DNA from: Echinometra lucunter | Taxonomy: Eukaryota > Echinodermata > Echinoidea > Camarodonta > Echinometridae | Assembly (NCBI GenBank): GCA_029962745.1 | Contig: CM057153.1 | Span: 7,541,186-7,605,185, forward strand | Reading direction: 5' to 3' | Length of the DNA: 64,000 nt | Part shown: positions 47,271-59,039 of the stretch, one piece after another | Position numbering within the stretch: position 1 is the first letter of the stretch | Layout: each line of letters begins with the position of its first letter | Translations under genes and position numbers: made by a program | Notes under the pieces: generated by a model | Told to the model about the DNA's origin: nothing | The model's input: only the letters and a program-made list of their open reading frames with translations | Database searches by the model: none

Positions 47271-50200
47271 TGGTTAGAGATCTTTGACCCACATCCCTCA
47301 CCCACCACTCAGTGTTCTTTCACAACTGGACAATGGCTGTTTACTGGCCCTTGCTTAAAACTGGTCAATTGTGGATGCAACTACTTACAACGCTCTCTCT
47401 CTTTTTTCTTTTTTTACTCTTTCCATGTAAAAGCAATTGAGAGCGCACTGCTCTGTTTCATGTTATATCTCGATTGCGTTGGATGTCCGTACTGGTGGCC
47501 GTTGAATTGAGTGCAAGGTCACTACTGCCATACTGCCACAATTGAAGTTGAGTTGCAGAAAATGTAATCAGAATACATTACAATAGTCTATATACTAACA
47601 CACTGCGTCATATGGCAATAACAAAGACTTGTTTTTTGTCATCTTTCTTCGTCTCTCATAACACATTCACATTACACAAGAATAGGAAAGGATTACACTC
47701 AGCACATCCAGTAAAGTATGCAGATTATCATTCATCTTTTCCTTGTCATTTAAAAGTATATCCAGTTTGTGGAACACTATAGATCAAATAAAAAAGCATT
47801 TTATGTTTTTTATAAAATAAGCTTGCCCTCACATTTTGCAATTCTGACAAAGATTGTTCATGCATATACATGTACCATTCAAATTCTATGAACAATGAAT
47901 CTATTACAACAGCCAGGCACTATTCCTTTACTTCGATTTTAATATTTCCATTTTCAACCCAGTTTTTCTCATATACTCAGTGAGTCTATTAAAAACAAAA
48001 AATGGCTGCAATTTTTGATTGCATTATCAAAAATCTAGAATATATTTTAAGCAACTTCCTTGAAAATTACATGAAATTTCATTCCTGAATGCTATGAAGT
48101 ACCATTCGAGTATATATAATAGCGATAATTGGCTAAACTGTAATGATATAAAACCCTCCTATCAGTAAACATCAATCTCTTAGGAGTTGTCACATGAACT
48201 AAAAATACATCAGAACACAGATAAGATGAGTGCCTTGAAGTAAGGCTACATGTATGCTTACTGGACATGGCTATCTGCATAATTGCAATGAGTTCAGCTA
48301 CATGTGCATCTATTATCGTCTCATGTTGTCCTCGACATTCAATCCTTCAAGGTCAGGACAGACATCTTAATAACATCCACAGACAAGCACAATTAGGAGA
48401 AGCCTAATCCCTAATTGGTCAACAGTAATCTTGTATTCATTTACATCTGGAATGTAGGACCATGCATAAATGAACCTACATTGTACAATGTATACATATG
48501 AATATACATGTTTAAAAATCTCTAAAGGCTTTAAATTTATCTTTCCTTTATATCATATATCTATGGATGCTCATGTAAGCAGAATAAATTCTTGGAAAGA
48601 AGAGGTTTGCTTGATGTACTTCAATAAAGACACTGGAAGTAATGGTTCTAGGAGTTCATACAAAACTATCCTGACATTTGTACACTTTTAGATGAAAATG
48701 GAAGTATTCAGGTTGCAAAATTACCAAAAGTAATTTAGAACATCACTGGTCACAGGTCTTAACATAATTCTCAGTATGATGCACAGTTTGCTGACTGTCC
48801 AACTTTTACTTGCGAGCATGCAGCATATAGTGAACAATTCTGTCATAAGAGAATAAAGACCATATACATATGTAAAATCATTTTCAGGTGTACCTTCTGC
48901 AACCCCTAGCCCCTATCCCTTCCTTTGAATTATACAAGTTGCTCAAATTACTTGGACACATCTTCCAGAGGCAAGTGTGCCTGTGGAATATTCCTGTCAT
49001 CCGGCAAGTAACCATGCATATGTACAGTGTACGTGTGAGCACCAAGTTTGTGGATTTTTCTTCTTCAACATTCATTGCAGCAGCTGCCACATTTGACACT
49101 GTGCATATCGGGTCTCACCCCGGCATTCGCCTTGAAAGCAAAATACATGATCATCAGGCAGGGAGGCCATGGCTAAAACAACATGAATATTCATGTTGAA
49201 AGTGAATCAGGAAAGTGGGTTAATGAGATCCAAAACTTGCAAATTACCATGGCAACAGATCCATTAATCGCACCTATTTCGAACGAGATTGAAAGTAATA
49301 CGGATAACCCAAATTCTGTGTTAATGTATTGATGACACATTCAAGGGTAAATTAGATCTGCGGACTTCCGGCTTCATGAGTTATAGCTTAACTACATGTG
49401 AGTAACAAACAATATACAATGTATATGAAATCATGTATCTGTGAACAGGTTTTATAGACCATCTAATCAACTACAACACACATAAAACAAATGTAATCAA
49501 TTTAAATCATTCAAGTGTACATTTTAGGCTATTCCGGTATAAACAGATGCAGTGAAGACCACCCATGATGAGGCCTCATCATTTTTAAGAACTGCACAAG
49601 AATCATCATCAGGGAGTAACATACATTGTAATAATGTAAAGCAATGGATTTATTCATTCTGCATTATAGGGTACTAAGTACTGCTTAGGTAAATTAAAAT
49701 CAAATTATATATAATGCATTAAAAAATAATCAAAGTAATCAGCTATAATGCCTTGGCATATCATAAACTGCTTTCTCTTGGGCTTAGTCAGCTTTGATAA
49801 ATCTAATGATAAATAAAAATTCGGTAAATTTCAGAACTAATCATCCCAAACCTCCCAAGCATGAACGACCTGCATCAAGTATGTGAGGGAATGCCTAGGT
49901 GCATTAGACATACTGCTTTAGACAAAGCTTGCAAAAACTGCATTCACTCAAGCAGGACGCATCCACACAAAACAACACTGGTCTACATTTCCTGAGGGTC
50001 CTATGCGCTGTACTAATGGTCCACGCAGCACAATGGAGGATATCAACATTTGCAAGGACAATAAAATATCATACTCTGGCACACATACCCGTGAAATAGA
50101 GCATGAATCATTGTACACAGTACAGTACGTAAACAACCATCACAACACAAAAACCTTGATATTAATGATCTTCCCACTACAGTACATATTGTTCTAAATT

Positions 50201-50428
50201 TTGTCTCTATAGATAAAGAAATTTCAAAACATACTTCCCTGTAAAAATCATTCTCCTACTATTCAGCTGGATGGACCAATGTATACAGGCATAGTGCATC
50301 TCAGAAGTAATAAACAGCCGAATATAACCAAACTGTTCTACAACTACAAGATTTTATCAACAATCTCATAAATGTTAAGTTTAATCTAGTGACCCACAAA
50401 AGGGAATCCTGTTGAATTTGATAACCAG
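47271..50428. other. non-coding DNA
   Basis: No gene supported. The 103-codon plus frame at 48888-49199 overlaps an open minus frame and has no motif. Sequence is mostly unique AT-rich DNA with TACATGTA-type motifs. Confidence 0.45.
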
Positions 50429-51345
50429 GAGTGGTATTCGGAGTGCCATTTTATCTTTAATTTTTTAAATCATTATTCTGAGACCACTTTATATCTCAGA
50501 TTTTATCTTTATTTCATCTCAGTCTCTCAACTCCAGAGTGCAAATCTTGTACAGCTTCATACAAAAGTGCAGCTGTTGTGCTTACATGTATGTTCATCTT
50601 ATTTTTAAAGTACATGTAAAATAAAACTTGAAATAGGGTAGTAGCTATTTCATCTCTCTGACGCCCAATAAACACAACTTCTCTGGACAATTTTGCGGAT
50701 AGTTTTGCTATGAAATTTAAGGAAAATTGTCTTATTATTTACCATAACACTCAAACAACATTCCAAATGGATAATTAAAGTAGATTTAAAGATTTTTGTT
50801 CACTAATATCATCCCTAAAATGATAATTGTGCTCAAATCACTTAAAATATTTATTTTTCAAGAAACCCCCGAAAAGTAACTCAAGCAGCATTCCAAATGG
50901 ATAATCAAAGTAGATTTAAAGATTTTTGTTCACGAATATCATCCCTAAAATGATGATTGTGCTCAAATCACTTAAATACTTGTTTTTCAAGAAACCCCTG
51001 AAAAGATGGACTTGCACTTTAATACCTGTAAGCATTGTGAAGTTTGCAGAAATGATTTTTTTGCGCCGTTCTTGCCCCACCGACTGGCAAAAAGCAATTT
51101 TATTGGAAATAAACAAGATGAGAGTGCAATTTTACATTTCTTATTAGTTATTGCATCATAAATGGTCAACTCTTAGATATCATACAATGTGTGTAACATT
51201 TCTCTCAAACAATTCTCAAAATACTGATTTTTAAACCGGTTTTCTGGGTATTTTATCTGACTGATTCTGTCTGAGATTTTAAAAAATCTTAACTTTTTAT
51301 CTGAGATAAAATAGATCTTGCAATACTATGCCAGTACCACTCAAG
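50429..51345. mobile_element. possible inverted-repeat element containing a 130-bp duplication
   Basis: Left sequence GAGTGGTATTCGGAGTGCC (50430) and the reverse complement of the right end, GAGTGGTACTGGCATAGTAT (about 51340), are similar, and both are followed inward by TTTTATCT-rich AT sequence. Inside, CATTCCAAATGGATAA(T/C)CAAAG-type sequence repeats with a period of 130 bp (about 50746-50875 and 50876-51005), 90% or more alike. The duplication is certain; the element boundaries are an inference. Confidence 0.4.
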
Positions 51346-54300
51346 GACTTCTAGCTTGGTTTTAACAAGTAAGTCAAAGAAATGAGATCAGGTAGCCTAA
51401 CAATATGCAAAACAGTACGCAAGTTTCCAATATTCAAACAAAATATACGTGTACACCCGGTACTGCCAATCACTGCAAAAAGAGCAACATTATTTACAAA
51501 GTCTATGATTCAGCAAATACATGTAGTAGACTGTAGACATCATTTTTTTTTTTTTTTTTTTTGTATACATGTATGCATTTGAACTAAACTGAGTGACAGT
51601 AAGAAAATGGCCTACACATCTCTCCAAAATGACATTTACCATCACAACTGCTGCTCTTTTCATTCCTTTTTTCTTCTTCTTCTTCTTGATATCCTTTACA
51701 CTGAATACATGTTATATCATTATCTGAATTCTGAAACACCTCAAATCAAATGGTAACTTCAAACTATGACAGCTAAATGATATCATACAAGGGTCTCATC
51801 CCACAACTATCAATCAATATAATATTACACTCAAAAAGGTCTATGCTAGATCAGTAACAATAGTTCCCAGTAGGAAAAAAAACACAGTGAACCTTGAGAC
51901 TAGTTTGTTATATAAAGAGAGAAGGATGTAAGGAAATAGCAAAAACACTGAAACAAAATACTGGATATATGCACAAAGGAAACACTACAACCTTGGGATA
52001 GTGCAAAATTTCACAGGAATAGGGACCAATCATTGGACCATACATGCAAGTATATACATACATGAGGAACCCTAATTGAGCACTATCAGTGGCTCAATGG
52101 AAACAAATCTGTATTTTCTATGACACTGTAAATTACATTTTTCTATTTCAGCTCAATTATTGCTAATTTTTCAGGTTTACAATATGTAGGTAACATCAGA
52201 AGCTGTATACTATCCTTGACCTATTTTGTAGTGTAGTGAGAAACAATATCTGAAGGCAATATAGACAATTAAAATATGATACATCATAAAGTGACATGCT
52301 TCCACTTAGAATAGTGGTGTCCGTCCATAAATTTGCTGTCTCGGCAAGAGGATGGTTCATTTTATTATCACTGAAGTGAATGAAGAGCAAGAGCTAGTGA
52401 GAGAGTCCCTAGAAAAAGACATTTTAAAGGGCTTTACATAGTTTCAACATCATGTTCTTTAGGCAATTATGGCTACAGCTCATATTTATCGCTGAAGCAG
52501 CAGAAAATCCCTTTCAATGGACTTCTGAAGCCTAATGTTCTCCCAGAATTAATCATTTCTAAGTTTTGAAATTCATTTCTCATTTCCCAAAGATGTTAAA
52601 TGATTACATACACGTGGAAAAATTATTCTATATTTCTATCCAGAAGAGTTTTTAAAAATATGAATAATGGATTAAATAACTTCAAGCTCATCTTCAAGCA
52701 TCAGACAAATATACCTTTAAAAAATCCACAACTAGAATAGCAAAATAAACTACATTTATATTCAATTAAATCTACCAGTCAAAAAGATCACTGTAAGGAT
52801 TATGATTAATATAAAAAAATTCAAAGATACATGTACCACCCTAATGACTACATCAACTTAATTTGATTTTTTTTTTAATTATCATTCTTAAGATACTGCC
52901 CTTTACATGATATTTCAGAATATGAATTATTCCCAGCAATTTACCACATCCTAAACATTTAAAAATGTTTGGTAAATGGATTAACTTGCAGCTAAAACAT
53001 AGAATATATGCCACAATGCAATATATACAATTAAAGAAACAAAATAAACAGTTATGGCTTCCAAGTAAGCATTACTGCTACAACTCCATTGAGCCTATAC
53101 GAGTGTATACAAAACCTTTTTGAAAAGACTATAAAATTTATATCAAAGGATATTTCTACTTTAAATGTAAATTATTGTTATGTGATATTGCAAATGGTAT
53201 GTATTCAACAATTATTCTTTTGTTATTTTTTAAACATTTTTTTATCATGTAAAATGAATGTTTTGTACAAACCACTCATCCGCACAAGATTTAATTTGCA
53301 TCCATGGTATATGTTTATTCTTTTTCATTTCCATTTGATATTATTTTAATGAACAATTAAAAAAAAATCCTGTTGAAATTCAATAATAATTCATCACAGA
53401 ATTAAAACCTCATAAAGATGGAGAGGTTGTTTTTTCTTATGATCATACAGAAATTTACAGTAACATTTACAGTGCACCTCCTTTATTTTACAGTAGTTCA
53501 GAATTTTTTTTTTTTTAGTACCGTGAGCTAAGAATTTCTATATTTCATGCTAGGAATGCAGAGTAATTGCAGTAATGCTTAGAATATGTGAGCAAGTATT
53601 TATACATTGTACATGATGCACTGATTAATATAGTTACATTCTCAATGTCAGAAACAGAGACATTTCTAAGGCTATCCTTCCTCACTATCCCCACTCACAT
53701 TCTAGTGTGAAAATATTGCAAATACCATTTTTACTTTTTGAAATCAATAAACAAGGCTAAATTTTAAGGATAATATTGGCATGCAAGGATCGCTTGATAT
53801 TGCCAATGATAAACAATGTGCTTACATTTATGGATTGAGATGGTGTGCAATAAAACAGGTTTAATCGTGAATTGGTATCTAGATCCAGCCAGCATAATAT
53901 TACCCAATATTGGTCTGTAGCACTTTCTTTCTCTTTTATTTTATTTGGGGGGGGGGGCCCAGGGGGTATTATTTTGAATGAAAACTGTGAATCAAAGATG
54001 TGTCATAGTCTCATATATTTTAATAGACTAGGCCTATACAACTACATATTTTTCATTCATAGTGCTTCTTTATTTGTCAGGAAAAGTATGGTGCATTTAC
54101 ATCATTTTACATCATTTTATATTCATTTGTTCCATGTAATATTTTCAGTGGTGTTGCAATGTTAATATTCACAGAAATTGACAATCATTAATATGTTTAG
54201 AAACCTTTCGTGATAAGCAGACATGTGATATTTAACATGAGCAGAGCAGTTTGGTTTCAGATGGCCCCATAATCTCCATTTAGTGCCCTAGTTAGCTTAC

Positions 54301-54374
54301 ATCATGCCATGTCCATCAAAATGTTGTGTCGACACAATGGGTACAGATTTATCACAGTGAATATGACAACATAC
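51346..54374. other. non-coding, probably first large intron
   Basis: Poly-T run at about 51543-51562, poly-G at 53947-53957, otherwise AT-rich. It lies directly downstream (minus strand) of the splice donor at 54374. A 64-codon minus frame at 52196-52390 has no good donor. Confidence 0.5.
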
Positions 54375-54606
54375 CTTTGTACCGTTGCTTGTTTGGCTTC
54401 ATCCCAGCAGGAGTAAGTCCGGACGGTTTGGCTTCACCTGGGCTTCGTGTTGTGCTATTTATTCCCCCAAAATTCATGGCACTTTGCTGGGAATGAATGG
54501 GCTGAACACTGCTCGGTCCCATTGACCCAATTCCACTGGACGAATACGAGTCCTCGTGTAAATTCTGCGACGTCGCCATTGTAGGCTTGGTCGAGAAAAA
54601 TAGGCT
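54375..54606 (-). CDS. coding exon of an unrecognised Ser/Gly-rich protein
   Basis: From ATG at 54579 (TACAATGG, A at -3 and G at +4, a strong context) 68 codons run to a near-consensus donor AAAG/GTATGT, leaving phase 1. The peptide contains SYSSSGIGSMGPSSVQP, TRSPGEAKPSGLTPAG and a basic end KPNKQRYK. It is disordered in character, with no signal peptide or membrane segment. TATTTTTATAG, with a branch-like CTGAC 17 nt before it, gives an acceptor at 54607. Entered in phase 0, the 9 codons before the ATG are open, so the exon may be either the first coding exon or exon 2 spliced from 58087-58182. The flanks are CpG-richer than the window. One untested idea is the A/B region of a nuclear receptor (a phase-1 Tyr-Lys/Gly junction precedes the GYIPSYL segment in thyroid hormone receptors); I do not rely on it. 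Confidence 0.7.
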
Positions 54607-55500
54607 CTATAAAAATATTGAAATGTCAGTTATGGCAATGTACAGTAGTCGGTACACAGTTGTCATCAGGTGGTGAACACAGATGCGATGGGTTTTCTAC
54701 CGGGTATGTGTCGCGAGGTCTGGCCGTGACCCCCCTACGCACACGGCTAGTTACCGACCTGCGACAGGGCCTTCGCAAACAGTTTACTTTCGTGTCGGGA
54801 TTGCAATTTACTCACTGATTCCGATATGAATGTCCTCGAATTAACTGCAGAAAAGACTGTCCATATATTCGGGTATCTTCCAGCCGGCTGAAGCTCAATA
54901 AACATAGAAATTATATTGAAAAATACGCCAAGGACAAGGTACTATGTAGGACAGCCACACGGCTTTCCCCATAAACATACACGAATTTTATCACACATAA
55001 ACCGCACGTAAGAACTTTTGCTGTTATTTCGCGTTCAAGCCATCATGCTGCATATAGAGGGTGATCCTGATAGTGAACGTGTCCGCTACTCCAACGAATA
55101 CATTATATCGTAGGTGTATGCTATACACAGTCGTCTACATAATGAGCAGATATTTCTCCCAAAGTATTATATACGACATATTTGAATGTGAAATTAATCA
55201 GAATCATAAAATCTTATTAGAAGAATGACAATTACTCAATATTTACGACCACATAATTTGCTAACTTACTTTACAACGTGTTATACTCCACAAATTTCTC
55301 TTAGTAACCCCTAAAATCTAAATCAACTCGTCCAAGATCATGACGTCACGTAATTTGACATCGATTGCCGTAATCCGGTAGTTTTGAATGTTGTGTCCTT
55401 ATGGGGTTCATGTAGGGACACTGACCGGACTGAATAATATGAGCGAGGGGCTGTAGGGACACCGCTGGACAGTCCGGAGAGCCTGGTCTTGCTCATTTAC
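54607..55500 (-). promoter_or_regulatory. CpG-richer upstream region, putative promoter or 5' UTR
   Basis: Immediately 5' (minus strand) of the best coding exon. The stretch is less AT-rich than average and has scattered CG. At 55341-55348 it contains the full palindrome TGACGTCA followed by CG, the classical CREB/ATF site. Two related GTAGGGACAC phrases occur near 55412 and 55453. No TATA box in a convincing position. If the 58.1-kb exon is real, this would be an internal promoter or intron. Confidence 0.35.
55341..55348. promoter_or_regulatory. palindromic CRE (TGACGTCA)
   Basis: Exact 8-bp match to the CREB/ATF consensus, about 760 bp upstream of the ATG at 54579. Expected by chance about once per 65 kb in balanced sequence, so presence alone is weak evidence; its location in the CpG-richer 5' region makes it more interesting. 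Confidence 0.35.
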
Positions 55501-55800
55501 ATATAGCGGGACGTTTGGTCCCCCGCTATGTTTACAATGCCTACGGCTTATTACACAATATGTCCGTTACATGCTTATGAGGTCCAACTGCTCGCATCAT
55601 GCCTCTTTAGTATCATTATATCGTGCATGTGGATCTCAACGTACATACCAGTAACCAATACTTTACGGGAGGGGGGGGGGGGGGGGGGGGAGGGCACCGG
55701 GCCAGTATTGTTAACAGGATTTTCGGGGCACAATGACAACAGACTGCACCTCCCCCCCCCCCCCCCCCTCCCTGGATCAGCTAGTAATCTATGTTAACAT
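55501..55800. repeat. hairpin and inverted G-run/C-run pair
   Basis: ATAGCGGGAC (55503-55512) pairs with GTCCCCCGCTAT (55518-55529) with one bulge. Further right a G-rich run (about 55668-55692) is followed roughly 60 nt later by a C-rich run (about 55751-55771). The two runs can pair with each other, or the G run can form a G-quadruplex. Open frames through here are artefacts. Confidence 0.6.
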
Positions 55801-57064
55801 GTTGATCATCATTAATTTATGAGAATATGATACTACTCCTTTTACCCATTAACTCATTTTATTATTTCGTGTTGCTTTGCTTTGTTTTGATTACGGCGTT
55901 TGTTTCATCTGTTTTGGTTGTGAGGCGGCTCCCATATTCTCTGACTAAATGATATCTAAATTTTCTATTCTGATACACTGAAGAAAAAAGGGCGGTTTAC
56001 ATCTTACACTGTGTTTATTTGGGGGGCTAGCTGTAGGGGTGCACTAAATTAAGGTCACTTTTTTTTTAATAGATATGTACTTAAGATACCAGATTAGGTT
56101 TGGATTGTAAGACCTTTTTTGTTTGTTTGTTTTTTGTGGTTTTTTTTTTTTTGTTCTGGGATTTTTGCTTGTTTGTTTGTTTATTTCTTGTTGTTTAAGA
56201 CTGTCTCTTTTTAAAGTTTTTGTAAATTATTGTGTTCTTTCCACTCCCTATCCTTTGTTTGTTGTTTGTTTGTTTGTTTGTTTTTCGTGTTTTCTCGTGG
56301 TTCTTCTTATCCATGAACGATAGCTAAAACGGCAATTTGGACCAAAGGTACTTCATGATTTTTATATTTCAACGAAATGCAAAGAGATAATGCTTGGGAT
56401 ATCACGATTAGTTATATAATTTATTAGGACAATTTCCCCTAAAATAAGACTTGTTGGAGATTTGGTCATGTTGGTTATTTTTCACCAAGTGTATTGCACG
56501 ACACGCTAATATAAGAAGTGTGCGAACGGTTCGATATTTTTCCAGTAAATCTGACACCGCTCTATATATTGAGCTCTTTTTTTCATAGACAAAATCAGCC
56601 TCATTTGATTTCATTTTAATCAGGACAGAATGAATGAACTGTTTGTAAATAAGAAGAAACAAATAAAAAATAAAGTCACGGTATATACATGTAGTCCACA
56701 ATAACTAATCTGAATGAATAGAGAGACTCCATGCAGGCCCGGGGATATGTCTCATCAGCGTAAATCACTTTCTGAAAAGCACCCTGAACGGGGATTAAAG
56801 TAGAACGGAAATAATGTACTACATCTCCGATATTTATACCCTAAACGTGGATTTTATGCAAGGATTACATTATTATCTCCTAAAATAAGTAACATTTTCC
56901 CGGATTTCCCTGATTTTGATACCATTTTCTCTGATTTTACCTGTTTTGATACCCTTAACTGGATCCCCGGGTTCCCCCCCCCCCCCCCCCCGGTGCTGAA
57001 AAACGACCCTTTTTCTACGTTTATGTTTACGCAGATGATGTACAGGCTTTACAGGCTTCAATGA
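55801..57064. other. non-coding DNA, G/T-rich parts
   Basis: TTTG-rich, TTTTTTG runs at 56117-56290; C run at about 56974-56991. No gene. Confidence 0.45.
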
Positions 57065-57478
57065 GAGGGGGTATCCCTCCTCCCACGGTAGGGAGATTTT
57101 TTTAAATTCGTACATGAAAATGGCATTTTCTGCACACTAACATTCAGTATTAGGGGTAACTTATATGAGAAGTGGTATATAGGGGGCGAGGGAGTGAAGC
57201 GACCGAGCGGGGGAAGGGTGTGGGAGATGGGGGGGGGGGTAATCCCTCCTCCCAAGGTAGGGAGATTTTTTAAAATTCGTGCATGAAAATGGCATTTTCT
57301 GCACACTAACATTCAGTATTAGGGGTAACTTATATGAGAAGTGGTATATAGGGGGCGAGGGAGTGAAGCGACCAAGCGGGGGAAGGATCTGGGAGTAGGG
57401 AGATTTTTGAAAATTCGTGCATGAAAATGGCATTTTCTGCACACCAAAATTCAGTATTAGGGGTAGCTTATATATTAT
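57065..57478. repeat. tandem repeat, 140-170-bp unit, 2.5-3 copies
   Basis: GTAGGGAGATTTTT occurs at about 57089, 57258 and 57396. Each is followed by AATTCGT(A/G)CATGAAAATGG and CATTTTCTGCACAC, then ATTCAGTATTAGGGGTA. The first two units also hold GGGGGCGAGGGAGTGAAGCGACC, missing from the third. The GAGGGAGTGAAGCGACC phrase is GC-rich against an AT-rich background. Copies are highly similar, hence recent. Minus-strand frames of 80-109 codons across the array are produced by the repeat. Confidence 0.8.
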
Positions 57479-58086
57479 GAGAAGTAGCAAGTAGTACGTT
57501 TTACTTCATTTCGCAGGGTAGGGGTAGGGTAAGTTATGTGAAGTGGACTTGATGAAAGTTTAATTTAATCTTTTTATTTGTATTTTTTGTATATTTTGTT
57601 TTGCTCGCCGATCAACAGGGGGGCCATGTCTCCCTTGTGCCCCCCCCCCCCCATTAGCTACGCCAGTGTTTCCGAACTACTGTCTGATCAATAATTCATT
57701 ATACAACATTAAATTAAAAATTACTGTCTCATATAGTCATGGTCTGGATACATTATGAATTCTATTTACAGTTTGGTTATTTAGTTTGTACCAAAGTCCC
57801 ACATTATAGTCAAAGGAAGGACAAACAAGGACCAAACTTTATACAAAACCAATTTATACATGCTACACTTAAAAAAATGAAGGAAAGAAAAGAAAGTACA
57901 CTCATATTGCAAGTCCTCAGCGTGCGATTTGAATGCATCCATGAATGCATAACAATGTCGTAATGTGCATGCCATCAAATATTACTTAATAATCATCAAT
58001 GATTTCACCACTTTCCATCAGCTAAAAATACTCATAACAGTCATTCAACCCACCATTGATAATAAATGAAGAAATGAATAACTCAC
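57479..58086. other. non-coding DNA
   Basis: C run at about 57642-57653 and AT-rich sequence up to the splice donor at 58086. No gene seen. Confidence 0.4.
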
Positions 58087-58182
58087 CTTACCATAATTGA
58101 CTTGCCCATGCAGTGATGTAGGAGTTTCCTCAAAGAGTGTCGGTGTAGCTTTTTGCCTTTCTCTCCAAAATCCCTTTCCCAT
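58087..58182 (-). CDS. candidate first coding exon
   Basis: A minus-strand frame of exactly 32 codons starts at ATG (58182) and ends at a consensus donor TAAG/GTGAGT in phase 0. The peptide starts MGKGFWRERQK, contains ATPTLFEETPTSLHGQVN and reads like protein, while the opposite strand is stop-rich. Two in-frame TAA codons lie 27-32 nt upstream of the ATG. The ATG context is only fair (T at -3, G at +4), so an internal exon beginning at an acceptor such as TTTATAAG is possible. Phase 0 exit matches the phase 0 entry of the 54606 acceptor, giving a continuous frame across both exons. No known family recognised. Confidence 0.48.
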
Positions 58183-58630
58183 GCAGCATCGCAACAAGGG
58201 ATGCTTATAAAGTTATTACATCACACATGCAGGGGTACAATAATGTACCTATCAGCTGAATAGTCAATCTGACCAACCAGTTTTCAGGATCAGACTGGAC
58301 CAGATTAGACCGCATTCAGACAAGAGGCCTGGCCATAGAAACAAAGATACATCATGATCACGAAGACTTTTGTAAAATCAACCAAAGGGTAGTCTCAAAA
58401 ACCTTGTTCATCACCTTTTAATCCTACAATGACGTATTACGTAATCCGAACACGACTTTTTTTTGCAAGATATACAATATAGGGTACTGAAATGTCCTTA
58501 TACCAGTATTTTAAGATTATTACACTATGCCTGCTTAATAAATCTTTTAGAAAAAAAAAAATAGTTACTATTGTTATCTTGATATTCTTTGGAATTCTAA
58601 TATCCTTTTTGCAGTCATTGGTGCTGATAA
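58183..58630. other. possible 5' flank of the minus-strand gene
   Basis: No repeat seen. Contains GACGTATTACGTAATCC near 58431 with an internal palindromic TTACGTAA, a bZIP (C/EBP/PAR)-type site. No clear TATA box or initiator. Confidence 0.25.
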
Positions 58631-59039
58631 TTAACCCATTCGTGACATAGGTCCACATTTTGTGGTTTGGCCTAATATCTTTTGATGCAGAGCCTTAAAA
58701 ATCATACCAAATACATGAGCAGAAAGAGCAAAAAATTCTACACCAACTGTGCCCATTTTGGTTGCGTCAATATTCGTTGTTTGATGCTGAAAATTTTTAA
58801 AAGGAAAATAAGCATTAAAATCCTTAAATTTGCAATGTGATAGAAAGTTTAAAATCACCGTTTTTCCCTGCAAATTGGTAACTTTTTGACTTCTCATCAT
58901 AATTTCTGTCAATTTATATTCATTTCAGATACATGACATTTTAAAAGTAGCAATAAAATAAAAATGTTGGTGTTGCCAATTTGAAGAATAAAAGCTGATC
59001 AAATTAGGCTTTAAATAATTCCTGTCACGAATGGGTTAA
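58631..59039. mobile_element. second TTAA-flanked MITE (piggyBac-like ends)
   Basis: A perfect 17-bp inverted repeat bounds the segment: TTAACCCATTCGTGACA at 58631 and TGTCACGAATGGGTTAA at 59023. Read as TTAA target duplications, the element ends are CCCATTCGTGACA, and CCC next to TTAA is the usual signature of piggyBac transposons. The interior (about 400 bp) is AT-rich and non-coding; the 93-codon minus frame in it has no domain. It lies about 450 bp upstream of the candidate first exon. Confidence 0.78.

Noticed and set aside
48888..49199. 103-codon plus-strand ORF
   Set aside because: Overlaps an open minus frame, no motif, no proper splice borders.
57058..57490. Proline-rich minus-strand ORFs of 80-109 codons
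   Set aside because: They span the tandem repeat and reuse the same unit; no start or splice context.
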